64,000 bases of DNA from NCBI RefSeq assembly GCF_030758615.1, contig NZ_CP132381.1, forward strand, positions 620,001 through 684,000, given 5' to 3'. A model generated the notes under the pieces. That model saw nothing but the letters and a program-made list of their open reading frames with translations. It ran no database searches and was not told the DNA's origin. Of the stretch, positions 8,098-16,855 are shown piece after piece. Within the stretch, counting starts at the first letter, position 1. Every line of letters starts with the position of its first letter. The translations under genes and the position numbers were made by a program. Origin of the DNA: Gilliamella apis (lineage in GTDB: Bacteria; Pseudomonadota; Gammaproteobacteria; Enterobacterales; Orbaceae).

Positions 8098-10791
8098 ATG
8101 ACCGAACTAGCCAAAGAAATAACCCCCGTCAATATTGAAGACGAATTAAAATCCTCTTATCTTGATTATGCGATGTCTGTTATTGTTGGGCGAGCTTTAC
8201 CTGATGTCCGCGACGGACTTAAACCTGTTCACAGACGGGTTTTATTCGCAATGCATGAAGCTGGATACGATTGGAATAAACCTTACCGAAAATCTGCTCG
8301 TGTTGTTGGGGACGTAATCGGTAAATATCATCCACATGGTGATTCAGCCGTTTATGATACCATTGTTCGTATGGCACAACCATTTTCATTACGTTATATG
8401 CTTGTTGATGGCCAAGGAAACTTTGGTTCTGTCGATGGTGACTCTGCGGCGGCAATGCGTTATACCGAAATTCGCATGCAAAAGTTTGCCGGTGCATTAT
8501 TAACTGATTTAGATAAAGAAACAGTAGATTTTTCACCAAACTACGATGGATCAGAAATGATTCCTGACGTGTTGCCAACTCGCATTCCTAATTTATTAAT
8601 TAATGGTTCGTCAGGTATTGCTGTTGGTATGGCAACCAACATCCCTCCTCATAATCTAGCAGAAGTTATCAATGGTTGCTTAGCATTTATTGAGGATGAA
8701 AATATTTCTGTTGATGGATTAATGGAATATATTCATGGTCCAGATTTTCCTACTGCTGCTTTAATTAATGGCCGTAAAGGTATTGAAAATGCTTATCGAA
8801 CTGGCCGTGGTATTATTTATATTCGTTCAAAGGCGACGATTGAAGTAGATGATCATAGTGGTCGTGAAACGATCATTGTTAATGAGATCCCTTATCAAGT
8901 TAATAAGAAAAAACTGATCGAAAAAATAGCTGAACTAGTTAAAGACAAAAAAGTTGAAGGTATTTCAGCATTGCGTGATGAATCAGATAAAGATGGTATG
9001 CGCATTGTTATTGAAATCAAACGTGATGCAGTTGGCGAAGTCGTTTTAAATAATCTTTTCTCATTAACTCAACTACAGGTTTCTTTCGGGATTAATATGG
9101 TTGCCTTACATAAAGGTCAACCGAAACTATTAAACTTACGAGAAATGATCGAGGCGTTTGTTCTTCACCGCCGTGAAGTCGTAACGCGTCGAACTATCTA
9201 TGAACTTCGCAAAGCTCGTGAACGAGCGCATGTGTTGGAAGGTTTAGCGATAGCATTGGCTAATATCGATCCTGTTATTGAATTAATTCGTGCTGCGGCG
9301 ACTCCTTCTGAAGCGAAAGCTAAATTATTATCGCAAGCTTGGCAACTAGGTAATGTTGCGGCAATGCTTGAAAAAGCGGGTAATGATGCCGCTCGTCCTG
9401 AAGATTTAGCACCTGAATTTGGTATTCGTGATGGCCATTATTATCTTTCTGAAGCTCAAGCCCAAGCAATTTTAGATCTTCGATTACATCGTTTAACAGG
9501 ACTGGAACACGAAAAAATTCTTGATGAATATAAAGAACTATTAGTTCAAATTGCTGGTTTGTTACATATTCTAGCGAGTCCAGAAAGACTAATGGAAGTT
9601 ATTCGCGAAGAGCTTGAAGCTGTTCGCGATCAATTCCAAGATGCAAGACGAACTGAAATTACAGCAAGTAGTGCGGATATCAATATTGAAGATCTTATTG
9701 CTCAAGAAGATGTTGTAGTTACGCTTTCTCATCAAGGTTATGTAAAATACCAACCGTTATCTGATTATGAAGCTCAGCGTCGGGGCGGTAAGGGCAAGTC
9801 GGCAACGAAAATTAAAGAAGAAGATTTTGTCGAAAAACTACTGGTTGCAAATACTCATGACACGATTCTTTGTTTCTCAAGTCGTGGCAGATTATATTGG
9901 ATGAAAGTTTATCAATTACCTGAAGCCAGTCGAGGCTCCCGTGGTCGTCCAATTATTAATTTATTACCATTGGAAGCAGATGAACGTATTACAGCGATTC
10001 TACCTGTTCGTGAATTTGATGATGAGCATTGTGTGTTTATGGCGACAGCTCAAGGTACGGTTAAGAAAACTTCATTAATTGAATTTAGTCGTCCGAGAAG
10101 TGGTGGCATTATTGCTATTAACTTACGTGATGATGATGAGTTAATTGGTGTTGATTTAACTAGTAACGAAACAGCAGATGCTGTTGATGATGAAGAACTC
10201 AATGATGATGTTATTGTTGATGAGCTTGACGATGGTGATGAGGTCTCGCAAATTTCCAATACTGAAGATATTATGTTATTCTCAGCCAATGGTAAAGTTG
10301 TACGATTCCCGGCCAATAAAGTCCGTTGTATGGGTAGAACAGCAACAGGTGTTCGAGGTATTAAATTAGAAGGTGATGATAAAGTTGTCTCACTTATTGT
10401 CCCTCGTGGTAATGGGGCAATTTTAACCGCAACTCGAAATGGTTATGGTAAACGTACTGAACAAGAGTTATATCCAACAAAATCACGAGCAACGAAAGGC
10501 GTAATCTCTATTAAAGTGAGTGAGCGAAATGGTGCTGTAGTTGGTGCAGTACAGGTTGAAGAAACCGACCAAATCATGCTGATTACTGATGCCGGAACCT
10601 TAGTACGAACTCGAGTATCAGAAGTTAGTGTTGTTGGACGAAACACGCAAGGGGTTACGTTGATTCGAACAGCTGAAAATGAGAAGGTTGTCGGATTACA
10701 GCGAATTGCTGAAACAGAGGATGATGTTGAATCGGAACTATCGCCACAGAGTGAGGATAATAATGATTCAACCCAAGAATCCGAGCAATAA
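8098..10791 (+). CDS. gyrA: DNA gyrase subunit A
   Basis: The DNA-cleaving subunit of gyrase (A2B2), which introduces negative supercoils. The 897-residue product has the winged-helix/tower core, with catalytic Tyr122 in AMRYTEIR. The quinolone-resistance region reads [11 protein letters not shown] with Ser83 and Asp87, the sensitive-type residues. The C-terminal beta-pinwheel carries the GyrA box QRRGGKGK, needed for DNA wrapping. An unusually acidic insertion (about residues 690-720) lies inside the pinwheel where E. coli has only a short turn, and a second acidic tail closes the protein. The gene stands alone between its own extended -10 promoter and a strong terminator. Confidence 0.98.
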   Translation: MTELAKEITPVNIEDELKSSYLDYAMSVIVGRALPDVRDGLKPVHRRVLFAMHEAGYDWNKPYRKSARVVGDVIGKYHPHGDSAVYDTIVRMAQPFSLRYMLVDGQGNFGSVDGDSAAAMRYTEIRMQKFAGALLTDLDKETVDFSPNYDGSEMIPDVLPTRIPNLLINGSSGIAVGMATNIPPHNLAEVINGCLAFIEDENISVDGLMEYIHGPDFPTAALINGRKGIENAYRTGRGIIYIRSKATIEVDDHSGRETIIVNEIPYQVNKKKLIEKIAELVKDKKVEGISALRDESDKDGMRIVIEIKRDAVGEVVLNNLFSLTQLQVSFGINMVALHKGQPKLLNLREMIEAFVLHRREVVTRRTIYELRKARERAHVLEGLAIALANIDPVIELIRAAATPSEAKAKLLSQAWQLGNVAAMLEKAGNDAARPEDLAPEFGIRDGHYYLSEAQAQAILDLRLHRLTGLEHEKILDEYKELLVQIAGLLHILASPERLMEVIREELEAVRDQFQDARRTEITASSADINIEDLIAQEDVVVTLSHQGYVKYQPLSDYEAQRRGGKGKSATKIKEEDFVEKLLVANTHDTILCFSSRGRLYWMKVYQLPEASRGSRGRPIINLLPLEADERITAILPVREFDDEHCVFMATAQGTVKKTSLIEFSRPRSGGIIAINLRDDDELIGVDLTSNETADAVDDEELNDDVIVDELDDGDEVSQISNTEDIMLFSANGKVVRFPANKVRCMGRTATGVRGIKLEGDDKVVSLIVPRGNGAILTATRNGYGKRTEQELYPTKSRATKGVISIKVSERNGAVVGAVQVEETDQIMLITDAGTLVRTRVSEVSVVGRNTQGVTLIRTAENEKVVGLQRIAETEDDVESELSPQSEDNNDSTQESEQ

Positions 10792-10801
10792 TTTTAATTA
10801 T

Positions 10802-10836
10802 AAAAAAGGATTAGCCACACAGACTAATCCTTTTTT
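10802..10836 (+). terminator. intrinsic terminator after gyrA
   Basis: The stem GGATTAG (10808-10814) / CTAATCC (10824-10830) is flanked by A6 and T6, so the hairpin extends to 13 base pairs and is followed by a U-tract. It begins 11 bases after the gyrA stop. Confidence 0.9.
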
Positions 10837-10869
10837 ATTTTCTAAAACAGTGATAAGGAATAGAATTAC

Positions 10870-12192
10870 ATGTCTTTCTTAATAAAAAAAATCTTAACTA
10901 ATCTTGCATGGCAAATATTAATTGCCTTGATTTTAGGTGTAGCTGTTGGTGCTTTTCTATATGAACTAGCGGATCCTAATCATGCGTTACATTCATATTA
11001 CCAATTTTCAATTGTTAATATTTTTCAACCAGCAGGTGATATCTTTATTCGTTTAATTAAGATGATTGTTTTACCAATTATTCTTAGTACACTGACATTA
11101 GGTATTGCTGGAATTGGTGGATCTAAACGTTTAGGAACATTAGGATTTAAAACCATTCTTTATTTCGAAATCATTACAACAATTGCTATTTTATTAGGCC
11201 TTTTATGGGGTAATGTTTTTGCACCGGGTGCAGGTATTGACTCTTCAACTTTGGCTACAACTGATATTAGTAAATATACTAAAGCAGCCGAAGAGTTAAG
11301 TGGCAAACCTCACGGTTTGATTGTCATGATCTTAGATATGATTCCAGCAAATATATTTAAAGCAATGACTGATGGTGCAGTTTTACCGGTTATTTTCTTC
11401 TGTGTATTTTTTGGTTTAGGTTTAATGTCTTTACCAGATAAACAACGCGAACCATTTGTGTTCTTCTTGAAAGTAGTTTCAGATACTATGTTTAAAGTGA
11501 CCAATATGATTATGCGTTATGCTCCAATTGGTGTATTTGCATTAATTACCGTAACCGTTGCTAAATATGGCTTTGCTTCTTTACTACCGCTATTAAAACT
11601 GATTTTAACTGTATATTCTGCAATGATCATTTTTACATTATTGATATTAGGTGCAGTTTGTAAACTATGTAAGTTCAATATCTTTACCTTATTAAAAATA
11701 TTGAAGGAAGAATTAGTTATTGCTTTTTCTACAGCAAGTTCAGAAACAGCATTACCAAAAATCATTGAAAAGATGGAGGCCTATGGAGCACCAAAAGCGA
11801 TCACAAGCTTTGTTATTCCTACTGGATATTCATTTAATCTTGATGGTTCAACATTATACCAAAGTATCACGGTCATCTTCTTAGCACAGCTATTTGGTAT
11901 GGATTTAAGTATCTTAGATCAAATTATCATTGTAATAACATTAATGATTGCATCAAAAGGAATTGCTGGAGTGCCAGGCGCTTCAATTTTAGTATTATCA
12001 GCAACACTTGGTAGTGTTGGTATTCCACTTGAAGGTATCGGTTATATTATGGGGGTTGAACGAATTTTAGATATGGGTAGAACAGTTGTTAATGTTGTGG
12101 GTAACGCATTAGCGGCAATTGTTATTGCGCGTTGGGAACATGTCTTTGATGATAAAAAGGCAAGAGCCTATGAGCAAGAATATTTAAAATAG
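10870..12192 (+). CDS. gltP: glutamate/aspartate:proton symporter GltP
   Basis: A dicarboxylate/amino acid:cation symporter (DAACS family) of the inner membrane, 440 residues. It aligns closely with E. coli GltP (437 residues): AWQILIALILG at the start, SPAGDIF-like PAGDIFIRLIKMIVLPI, the serine-rich STASSETALPKIIEKMEAYG of hairpin HP1, and SFNLDGSTLYQS with the NLDGS substrate/cation motif. A second signature, ASKGIAGVPGASILVL, follows. The substrate assignment (glutamate/aspartate rather than C4-dicarboxylates) rests on overall resemblance to GltP and is less certain than the family. It is a single-gene unit with its own terminator. Confidence 0.9.
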   Translation: MSFLIKKILTNLAWQILIALILGVAVGAFLYELADPNHALHSYYQFSIVNIFQPAGDIFIRLIKMIVLPIILSTLTLGIAGIGGSKRLGTLGFKTILYFEIITTIAILLGLLWGNVFAPGAGIDSSTLATTDISKYTKAAEELSGKPHGLIVMILDMIPANIFKAMTDGAVLPVIFFCVFFGLGLMSLPDKQREPFVFFLKVVSDTMFKVTNMIMRYAPIGVFALITVTVAKYGFASLLPLLKLILTVYSAMIIFTLLILGAVCKLCKFNIFTLLKILKEELVIAFSTASSETALPKIIEKMEAYGAPKAITSFVIPTGYSFNLDGSTLYQSITVIFLAQLFGMDLSILDQIIIVITLMIASKGIAGVPGASILVLSATLGSVGIPLEGIGYIMGVERILDMGRTVVNVVGNALAAIVIARWEHVFDDKKARAYEQEYLK

Positions 12193-12203
12193 AAATTTAC
12201 TCT

Positions 12204-12232
12204 AAAAAGCTTCAGGTAAATGAAGCTTTTTT
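12204..12232 (+). terminator. intrinsic terminator after gltP
   Basis: AAAAAGCTTCA (12204-12214) pairs with TGAAGCTTTTT (12221-12231), loop GGTAAA, with the T-run continuing from the stem. It begins 11 bases after the gltP stop. Confidence 0.85.
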
Positions 12233-12277
12233 ATACATCTAATTTAATAAATTTAATGGTGAGATTATTCAAAATAT

Positions 12278-12306
12278 AAAAAAACCCAGCTTAAGCTGGG
12301 TTTTTT
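12278..12306 (-). terminator. terminator for rpmB-rpmG (works in both directions)
   Basis: A perfect palindrome CCCAGCTT/AAGCTGGG (12285-12300) is flanked by A-runs on the left and T-runs on the right. Read on the minus strand it lies 15 bases after the rpmG stop. The symmetry means it can also stop plus-strand transcripts passing the gltP terminator. Confidence 0.88.
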
Positions 12307-12320
12307 ATTGCTAGATAAAA

Positions 12321-12488
12321 CTATTTAATTTTAGCTTCTTTATAAACAACATGCTGACGAACAACAGGATCATATTTTTTGATCTCCATTTTTTCAGGCA
12401 TGGTTCTTTTGTTTTTGCTAGTGGTATAAAAATGACCGGTACCAGCAGAAGAAACTAATCTAATTTTTTCACGTACACCTTTAGCCAT
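12321..12488 (-). CDS. rpmG: 50S ribosomal protein L33
   Basis: Short 55-residue protein read on the minus strand, beginning [20 protein letters not shown] and ending [18 protein letters not shown], matching E. coli L33 in length and sequence. It is the zinc-ligand-free type (no Cys pairs). The ATG at 12488 is preceded by AAGGAAA on the coding strand. It lies 15 bases downstream of rpmB, as in the E. coli rpmBG operon, and is followed by a strong terminator. Confidence 0.97.
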   Translation of the reverse strand: MAKGVREKIRLVSSAGTGHFYTTSKNKRTMPEKMEIKKYDPVVRQHVVYKEAKIK

Positions 12489-12503
12489 GATATGGTTTCC
12501 TTA

Positions 12504-12740
12504 TTAGTACTTTTCACCACGGGCACGAAGTTCAGCTAAAACTGCATCAATACCCTTTTTATCGATAGTACGCATACCTTTAGCTGATACACGCAATTTT
12601 ACAAAACGTTTTTCACTCTCAATCCAGAAACGGTGAGTTTGAAGGTTTGGTAGAAAACGACGTTTAGTAGCATTCATCGCATGAGAACGATTATTTCCCA
12701 CTAAAGGACCTTTTCCTGTTACTTGGCATACTCGTGACAT
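12504..12740 (-). CDS. rpmB: 50S ribosomal protein L28
   Basis: 78-residue L28, starting [21 protein letters not shown] and continuing [17 protein letters not shown], typical of the gammaproteobacterial protein and lacking zinc-binding Cys pairs. The start ATG at 12740 has GGAGAA nearby upstream. The promoter at 12885-12913 implies an mRNA leader of about 130-140 bases before the start codon, long for a two-gene ribosomal operon. Confidence 0.98.
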   Translation of the reverse strand: MSRVCQVTGKGPLVGNNRSHAMNATKRRFLPNLQTHRFWIESEKRFVKLRVSAKGMRTIDKKGIDAVLAELRARGEKY

Positions 12741-13121
12741 GTCAATAATTCTCCAAAATTTCTATGCTTAAGCCTAGGGCGTAATATGTTAATGGAATTA
12801 ACCTCGTCAGGCTTTTAGTTCGCTGCAGTTCTTTTGAGAAGCAGTCTCACCTCTCACACTACACCCATAATAATGAGGTAGCGAAGTATACGCTTTTACT
12901 GGCAAATTCTCAAGCATTATCTTATTTATGCTTAAAAATAAGTTTCTAATTGAAAAAAATAAATATACCGAGAGTTGTTATTATTAATAAAACTATTATA
13001 TCGTAGCTTATGTTGAGTTGTGCAATATAAAACTATTTAATTTTATAATAAATATGTTTTAATACTATTGAATTCAGATATTATCTGTTAGGCCTAATTT
13101 TCTTACTTTCAAGGAGATAGT
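12741..13121. other. divergent intergenic region rpmB / aroE
   Basis: 381 bases without a gene. The left half holds the long rpmB leader and its promoter. The right half (about 12915-13121) is plain AT-rich DNA upstream of aroE, ending in an AAGGAG ribosome site. I see no other gene or convincing site in it. Confidence 0.7.
12885..12913 (-). promoter_or_regulatory. sigma-70 promoter for rpmB-rpmG
   Basis: On the minus strand TTGAGA (12913-12908) and TATACT (12890-12885) are separated by exactly 17 bases: 5/6 matches at -35 and 5/6 at -10. Transcription would start near 12878, giving a leader of about 138 bases to the rpmB ATG. Confidence 0.75.
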
Positions 13122-13952
13122 ATGAGTCAGTTCACGCCATACAGTATCTATGGCATTATCGGTTATCCATTAGGGCATAGTATGAGCCCACTTATTCATA
13201 CAACATCATTCCAAGATTATGGTATTCCTGCCGTATTGGTACCATTTCCTACGCCACCCGAAGATATTGCTACTTTATTTAAATCAGTAAGATTACTTAA
13301 TATTCGTGGTTTATGTGTCACTATTCCACATAAGCAAACTATTATTCCTTATTTAGATGAAGTTACCGAACACGTTAAAAAAGCGGGAGCAGCTAACTTA
13401 GTTTATTGGGATGGTGACAAACTTTGCGGTGATAACACTGATATTATTGGTTTTATGCAACCATTAGCACAAAAAAAACTACCTGCTGAGTATAAGAAGG
13501 TTTTACTACTTGGCGCTGGTGGTGCGGCTAGGGCTGCGGTTGTTGGTTTACAAGACCTTGGTTATCACGACATTACAGTAACGGATATTGTTACTGATCT
13601 TCCAGAGGCATTGGCTAAAGAATTTAATCTTAAAACGGTTGCATGGGAAGATAGAGATAAAGTTGAAGCGCAAATTATTATCAATTCTACCCCATTAGGT
13701 ATGCAAGGCAAATTTGAAGATCAGACACCTTACGAACAAGCTTGGTTTAAAGGTAAAGGGATTGCATACGATATAGTATATACACCATACAATACCAAAT
13801 TTAGACAAGAAGCAGAAAAAGCCGGATGGGAATCGATTTCTGGTCGAGAAATGTTTATTGGTCAAGCAAATGCCCAATTTAAAATTTGGACCGGCAAAGA
13901 TCTTTCTGAGAAAGCAAAACAAGCTGTAATTGATGCCTTAGCAGGAAAATAA
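13122..13952 (+). CDS. aroE: shikimate dehydrogenase (AroE family)
   Basis: NADP-dependent reduction of 3-dehydroshikimate in the chorismate pathway. The 276-residue product has GYPLGHSMSP for substrate binding, the catalytic Lys71 in CVTIPHK and Asp107 in GDNTD, and a Rossmann nucleotide loop GAGGAARAA. It is not a close match to either E. coli AroE or its paralogue YdiB, so the exact subfamily and substrate (shikimate or quinate) stay open. The start has a textbook AAGGAG site. It is followed by ydiL, aroL and a YdiM/YdiN-type transporter on the same strand, a neighbourhood recalling E. coli ydiL-ydiM-ydiN-ydiB. Confidence 0.85.
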   Translation: MSQFTPYSIYGIIGYPLGHSMSPLIHTTSFQDYGIPAVLVPFPTPPEDIATLFKSVRLLNIRGLCVTIPHKQTIIPYLDEVTEHVKKAGAANLVYWDGDKLCGDNTDIIGFMQPLAQKKLPAEYKKVLLLGAGGAARAAVVGLQDLGYHDITVTDIVTDLPEALAKEFNLKTVAWEDRDKVEAQIIINSTPLGMQGKFEDQTPYEQAWFKGKGIAYDIVYTPYNTKFRQEAEKAGWESISGREMFIGQANAQFKIWTGKDLSEKAKQAVIDALAGK

Positions 13953-13967
13953 AATTATAAATAGCCT

Positions 13968-13988
13968 CGCTCTCATTTTATGAGAGCG
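13968..13988 (+). terminator. hairpin after aroE
   Basis: CGCTCTCAT (13968-13976) pairs perfectly with ATGAGAGCG (13980-13988), loop TTT, 16 bases after the aroE stop. The tail ATATTTTA is only partly U-rich, so termination may be incomplete. Confidence 0.65.
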
Positions 13989-14090
13989 ATATTTTAAGAT
14001 TTTAGGTATTTAATCATCATTTTAAATATTTATGGAAGCAATAAAGTAACCATGTTTAATAAATTTAAAATTGATTAAAAAGGAGTAGTT

Positions 14091-14444
14091 ATGACTAATT
14101 TAGAATTACAAGCGTATCGCCGATTTTTAATGTTAAAAGTGTCAGAAGCCAGTGAATACATTGGTAAGACTGATGTCGAAACATGGCGTGAGTGGGAAAA
14201 CGGTTCATTGCCTATTCCTGAAAATGTGGCAATAGCTATGAAAGAATTAAAATCTTTTCGCAACGAGAAAATAAAACTGATTATAAACAGCATTAATGAC
14301 CGTGTAGGTAGTAACACCATTCGTTATTTTATGAGTTATCCAGAATTCAAAAAAGTTAACCCTGACTTAGATGTTTTGCAATGGCGATTACATCAATCGA
14401 TTGCCACTGAACTCTATTTTAGAGGGTTAGAAAAATTGTGTTAA
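14091..14444 (+). CDS. ydiL: YdiL-type DUF1870 helix-turn-helix protein
   Basis: A 117-residue protein matching my memory of E. coli YdiL (118 residues) throughout: N-terminal LELQAYRRFLML, the W-x-x-W-E-N-G segment (TWREWENGSLPIP), then INDRVGSNTIRYF and a C-terminal ATELYFRGLEKLC. The N-terminal half looks like a short helix-turn-helix of the kind found in Aca2/YdiL-like regulators, so DNA binding is likely but unproven. It has a strong AAGGAG ribosome site. Lying between aroE and aroL, it could regulate the shikimate genes around it; that is inference from position only. Confidence 0.85.
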   Translation: MTNLELQAYRRFLMLKVSEASEYIGKTDVETWREWENGSLPIPENVAIAMKELKSFRNEKIKLIINSINDRVGSNTIRYFMSYPEFKKVNPDLDVLQWRLHQSIATELYFRGLEKLC

Positions 14445-14642
14445 TGACTATATTTGACACATAGGCTATGATTAAAATTGAATGTGTAATAAATTATTTA
14501 CAGTTATTTTTTTATTATATTTATTTAAATCATATTGTTACGATGGTGTTAAATTAGACTGTAAAAAAATATTGCAAAAAGTTAAATGAATCTCTAGCAT
14601 AGATAACTTATTTCCAGATCTGTATATTTAAAAGGACCCACA

Positions 14643-15158
14643 ATGAAGAAAACAATTTTTTTAGTTGGTGCAAGAGCCGCTGGCAAAACAACAATGGGTA
14701 AAATGTTAGCCAATAAGTTATCATTTTCTTTTATTGATACAGATTGTCATTTACTCGAAACAACGCAAAAAACTGTAGCGGAAATTGTCGAAAAAGAAGG
14801 CTGGGAAGGGTTTCGAGCTAGAGAAAGCCAAGTGCTTATTGAGACAGCTAAACCCAATAGAGTTATTGCAACTGGTGGTGGTATGGTACTGGCTGAGCAA
14901 AATCGTCAGTTTATGAAACAACACGGCACAGTTATTTTTCTTTCAGCTCCTGCAGCGACATTAGCGGCTCGTTTGATGAAAGATCCAAATGTAGCTCAGA
15001 GACCATCATTGACGGGTATGTCGATATCCGATGAGATGGAGAAAGTGCTTGCTGAACGCTTACCTCTATATCACGATGCCGCTCATCATGTTGTTAATGT
15101 TGACCAAGACGAAAATTTAATTCTTACTGACATATTGGAAAAACTGCAAAATAATTAA
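14643..15158 (+). CDS. aroL: shikimate kinase (AroL-like)
   Basis: Phosphorylates shikimate with ATP, the fifth step of the chorismate pathway. The 171-residue product has the P-loop GARAAGKT (residues 9-16), the Asp of DTDC, the shikimate-binding GFRARE and ATGGG, and a lid-region Arg in QRPSLTG. It resembles E. coli AroL more than AroK in length and in the NRQFM and RPSLTG segments. AAGGA lies a suitable distance from the ATG. AroK normally sits with aroB, so this may be a second shikimate kinase belonging to the local aroE-ydiL group. Confidence 0.88.
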   Translation: MKKTIFLVGARAAGKTTMGKMLANKLSFSFIDTDCHLLETTQKTVAEIVEKEGWEGFRARESQVLIETAKPNRVIATGGGMVLAEQNRQFMKQHGTVIFLSAPAATLAARLMKDPNVAQRPSLTGMSISDEMEKVLAERLPLYHDAAHHVVNVDQDENLILTDILEKLQNN

Positions 15159-15415
15159 TCAAATAACCATTTTTTTATTTAAATATAAATTATTTGCCTC
15201 GGCATAATGTTAGTACATCAATTTGTAATTTAAACAATCTAAATATCATAAATTTAATAATTGTGAAGATTCTTGAATTACAGCAAATAAAATAGTCTAT
15301 TAACAGTAAGTAATTGATATATATTACTTTCAGATAGTAGTGAACACTTGTATATTAATTGCGATTACGTTTCTTAAGTCGCTAAACTAGTTAAATTAAT
15401 ATTGGAGTTTTACAT

Positions 15416-16618
15416 ATGGATAATCAAAGAGTCAATTCTTATGGGATTGCTGGCTCTATATATGCTAATTACATAATACAAAGTATTGCTTTAATTGTTA
15501 TTATGCAGTTCGCAGAAAGCATTTCAAAACAGCTTAATACCGATGTAAATGTCGGTCTTGGCTATGTTGCATCAGGAATTGGTATTGGAAAAATTTTATT
15601 AATGTTTGTCGGTGGAATGCTATCTGATAAATTTGGACGAAAATTATTTATCTATTTAGGTATGGCTTGTTATATTGTCTTTTTCGTCAGTATGCCATTT
15701 TGTCATAATATAGATATTGCGTTTTGTTTAGCTATTGCCATCGGTATAGGTAACTCTTTCTTAGATACAGGGTCTATGCCTGCATTAACTGAATGTTTTC
15801 CTCGCTCGTCTGGTTCGGCAAGTGTTTTGATTAAAGCTTTTATCTCAATGGGAAGTTTTATTCTGCCACTAATTGTTGGATTATTTTATAAATACGATAT
15901 TTGGTATGGATGGGCATTTTTAGGTTTTACTGCCTATCTAATTATTAATGCAATTAATTTGCTACCAAAAAAATTTCCACCTAAAGATACCAGAATTAAA
16001 GGTAACCAAGGTTCTGATGATTACTTTATTCGTAAACCAAATTTTGCTTTTGAAGGCTTTTTATTGATAATTATGGGATTCACAACCACCGCAACCTTTG
16101 TGATCATTTGGCAATGGCTACCGGCGATTGCGATTAAAGCGGTTAATATGCCAACAATTGAAGCTAAACAGCTTATTAGCTTTTATAGTTCTGCTTCAAT
16201 CGTTTCTGTCTTTATCACTGCTTTTATAGTGAAAAAATTCTTGAAACCAATTTATTGTATTTTTATCTTACCTGCAATGTCATCATTGGTTTTACTATTA
16301 TTTTATTTTGACCTATCGCCATTAATGTGTTTAATCACCGCAATCGGGATGGGATTTTTTGCTGCCGGAGGTGTTTTACAATTAACCTTAGTTGTGATGC
16401 AACAAATGTTCCCAACACGTAAAGGGCTTGCTGTGGGTTGTATGTATACTTTAAGTGGCCTATCTTTCTTTATTATCCCGAGAGTTATCCCTGAATTGGC
16501 TGAAATTAATGTTAGTTATGCTATCTTAGCTGATTTAATAATGGCCGTAATGAGTACCTTACTAGGACTGATTGTTTACTGCAGATTTATTAAAGTTATT
16601 GATATGAAGAAAATTTAA
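15416..16618 (+). CDS. MFS transporter of the YdiM/YdiN type
   Basis: A 400-residue major facilitator protein with about twelve membrane segments. The loop 2-3 signature GGMLSDKFGRK is typical of MFS. The stretch GNSFLDTGSMPALTECFPRS followed by an Ala-Ser-Val-Leu-Ile-Lys-Ala-Phe run closely matches E. coli YdiM/YdiN. The substrate is unknown. Its position after aroE, ydiL and aroL, matching the E. coli ydiL-M-N-B cluster, suggests a shikimate-, quinate- or aromatic-related solute. The ATG is preceded by TTGGAG. The 257-base gap before it probably carries its own promoter. Confidence 0.8.
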   Translation: MDNQRVNSYGIAGSIYANYIIQSIALIVIMQFAESISKQLNTDVNVGLGYVASGIGIGKILLMFVGGMLSDKFGRKLFIYLGMACYIVFFVSMPFCHNIDIAFCLAIAIGIGNSFLDTGSMPALTECFPRSSGSASVLIKAFISMGSFILPLIVGLFYKYDIWYGWAFLGFTAYLIINAINLLPKKFPPKDTRIKGNQGSDDYFIRKPNFAFEGFLLIIMGFTTTATFVIIWQWLPAIAIKAVNMPTIEAKQLISFYSSASIVSVFITAFIVKKFLKPIYCIFILPAMSSLVLLLFYFDLSPLMCLITAIGMGFFAAGGVLQLTLVVMQQMFPTRKGLAVGCMYTLSGLSFFIIPRVIPELAEINVSYAILADLIMAVMSTLLGLIVYCRFIKVIDMKKI

Positions 16619-16651
16619 ATGTGAATCACTCGAATAACTAAAATGATTACT

Positions 16652-16678
16652 GAGCCGTCTTAATGACGGCTCTTGTCT
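16652..16678 (+). terminator. terminator after the MFS gene
   Basis: GAGCCGTC (16652-16659) pairs with GACGGCTC (16665-16672) around a 5-base loop, followed by TTGTCT. A GC-rich stem in AT-rich DNA, with a short imperfect U-tail. Confidence 0.7.
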
Positions 16679-16766
16679 ATAAGCATTGTTAATAAATTAA
16701 TGTTTTGTCAATTCCTAGCTAATTTAACAAAAGTTTTTTCCTACGTCAGTATCGAACTTTAGCTTG

Positions 16767-16796
16767 TTGAACTTATCAAAAAAGACTTGCTATTAA
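16767..16796 (+). promoter_or_regulatory. candidate argA promoter
   Basis: TTGAAC (16767-16772), an 18-base spacer and TATTAA (16791-16796). It would place the transcription start just before the two ARG boxes, so ArgR binding could block it. In DNA this AT-rich, such matches occur by chance. Confidence 0.35.
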
Positions 16797-16802
16797 CTAA
16801 AA

Positions 16803-16841
16803 AATAAATAAAAATACAAAAAATATGAATAAATATTCATT
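16803..16841 (+). promoter_or_regulatory. double ARG box (ArgR operator) of argA
   Basis: The right box TGAAT-AAAT-ATTCA (16826-16839) matches the E. coli ARG-box core TGAATWWWWATTCA perfectly. A second, weaker box TAAAT-AAAA-ATACA (16805-16818) has one mismatch in each half. The two are spaced 21 bases centre to centre, that is two 18-base boxes with a 3-base gap, which is the arrangement bound by the ArgR hexamer. The pair ends 14 bases before the argA ATG. Confidence 0.8.
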
Positions 16842-16855
16842 TTGGTGGTGATAAG

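Noticed and set aside
8098..8400. Quinolone-resistance change in gyrA
   Set aside because: Ser83 and Asp87 are both the sensitive-type residues.
8219..8578. 119-residue antisense frame inside gyrA
   Set aside because: It lies wholly inside a highly conserved part of gyrA and has no ribosome site; its open frame reflects gyrA codon use.
10050..10316. Serine-rich antisense frame in gyrA
   Set aside because: The poly-Ser sequence is the mirror of the GAT/GAA-rich acidic insertion on the coding strand.
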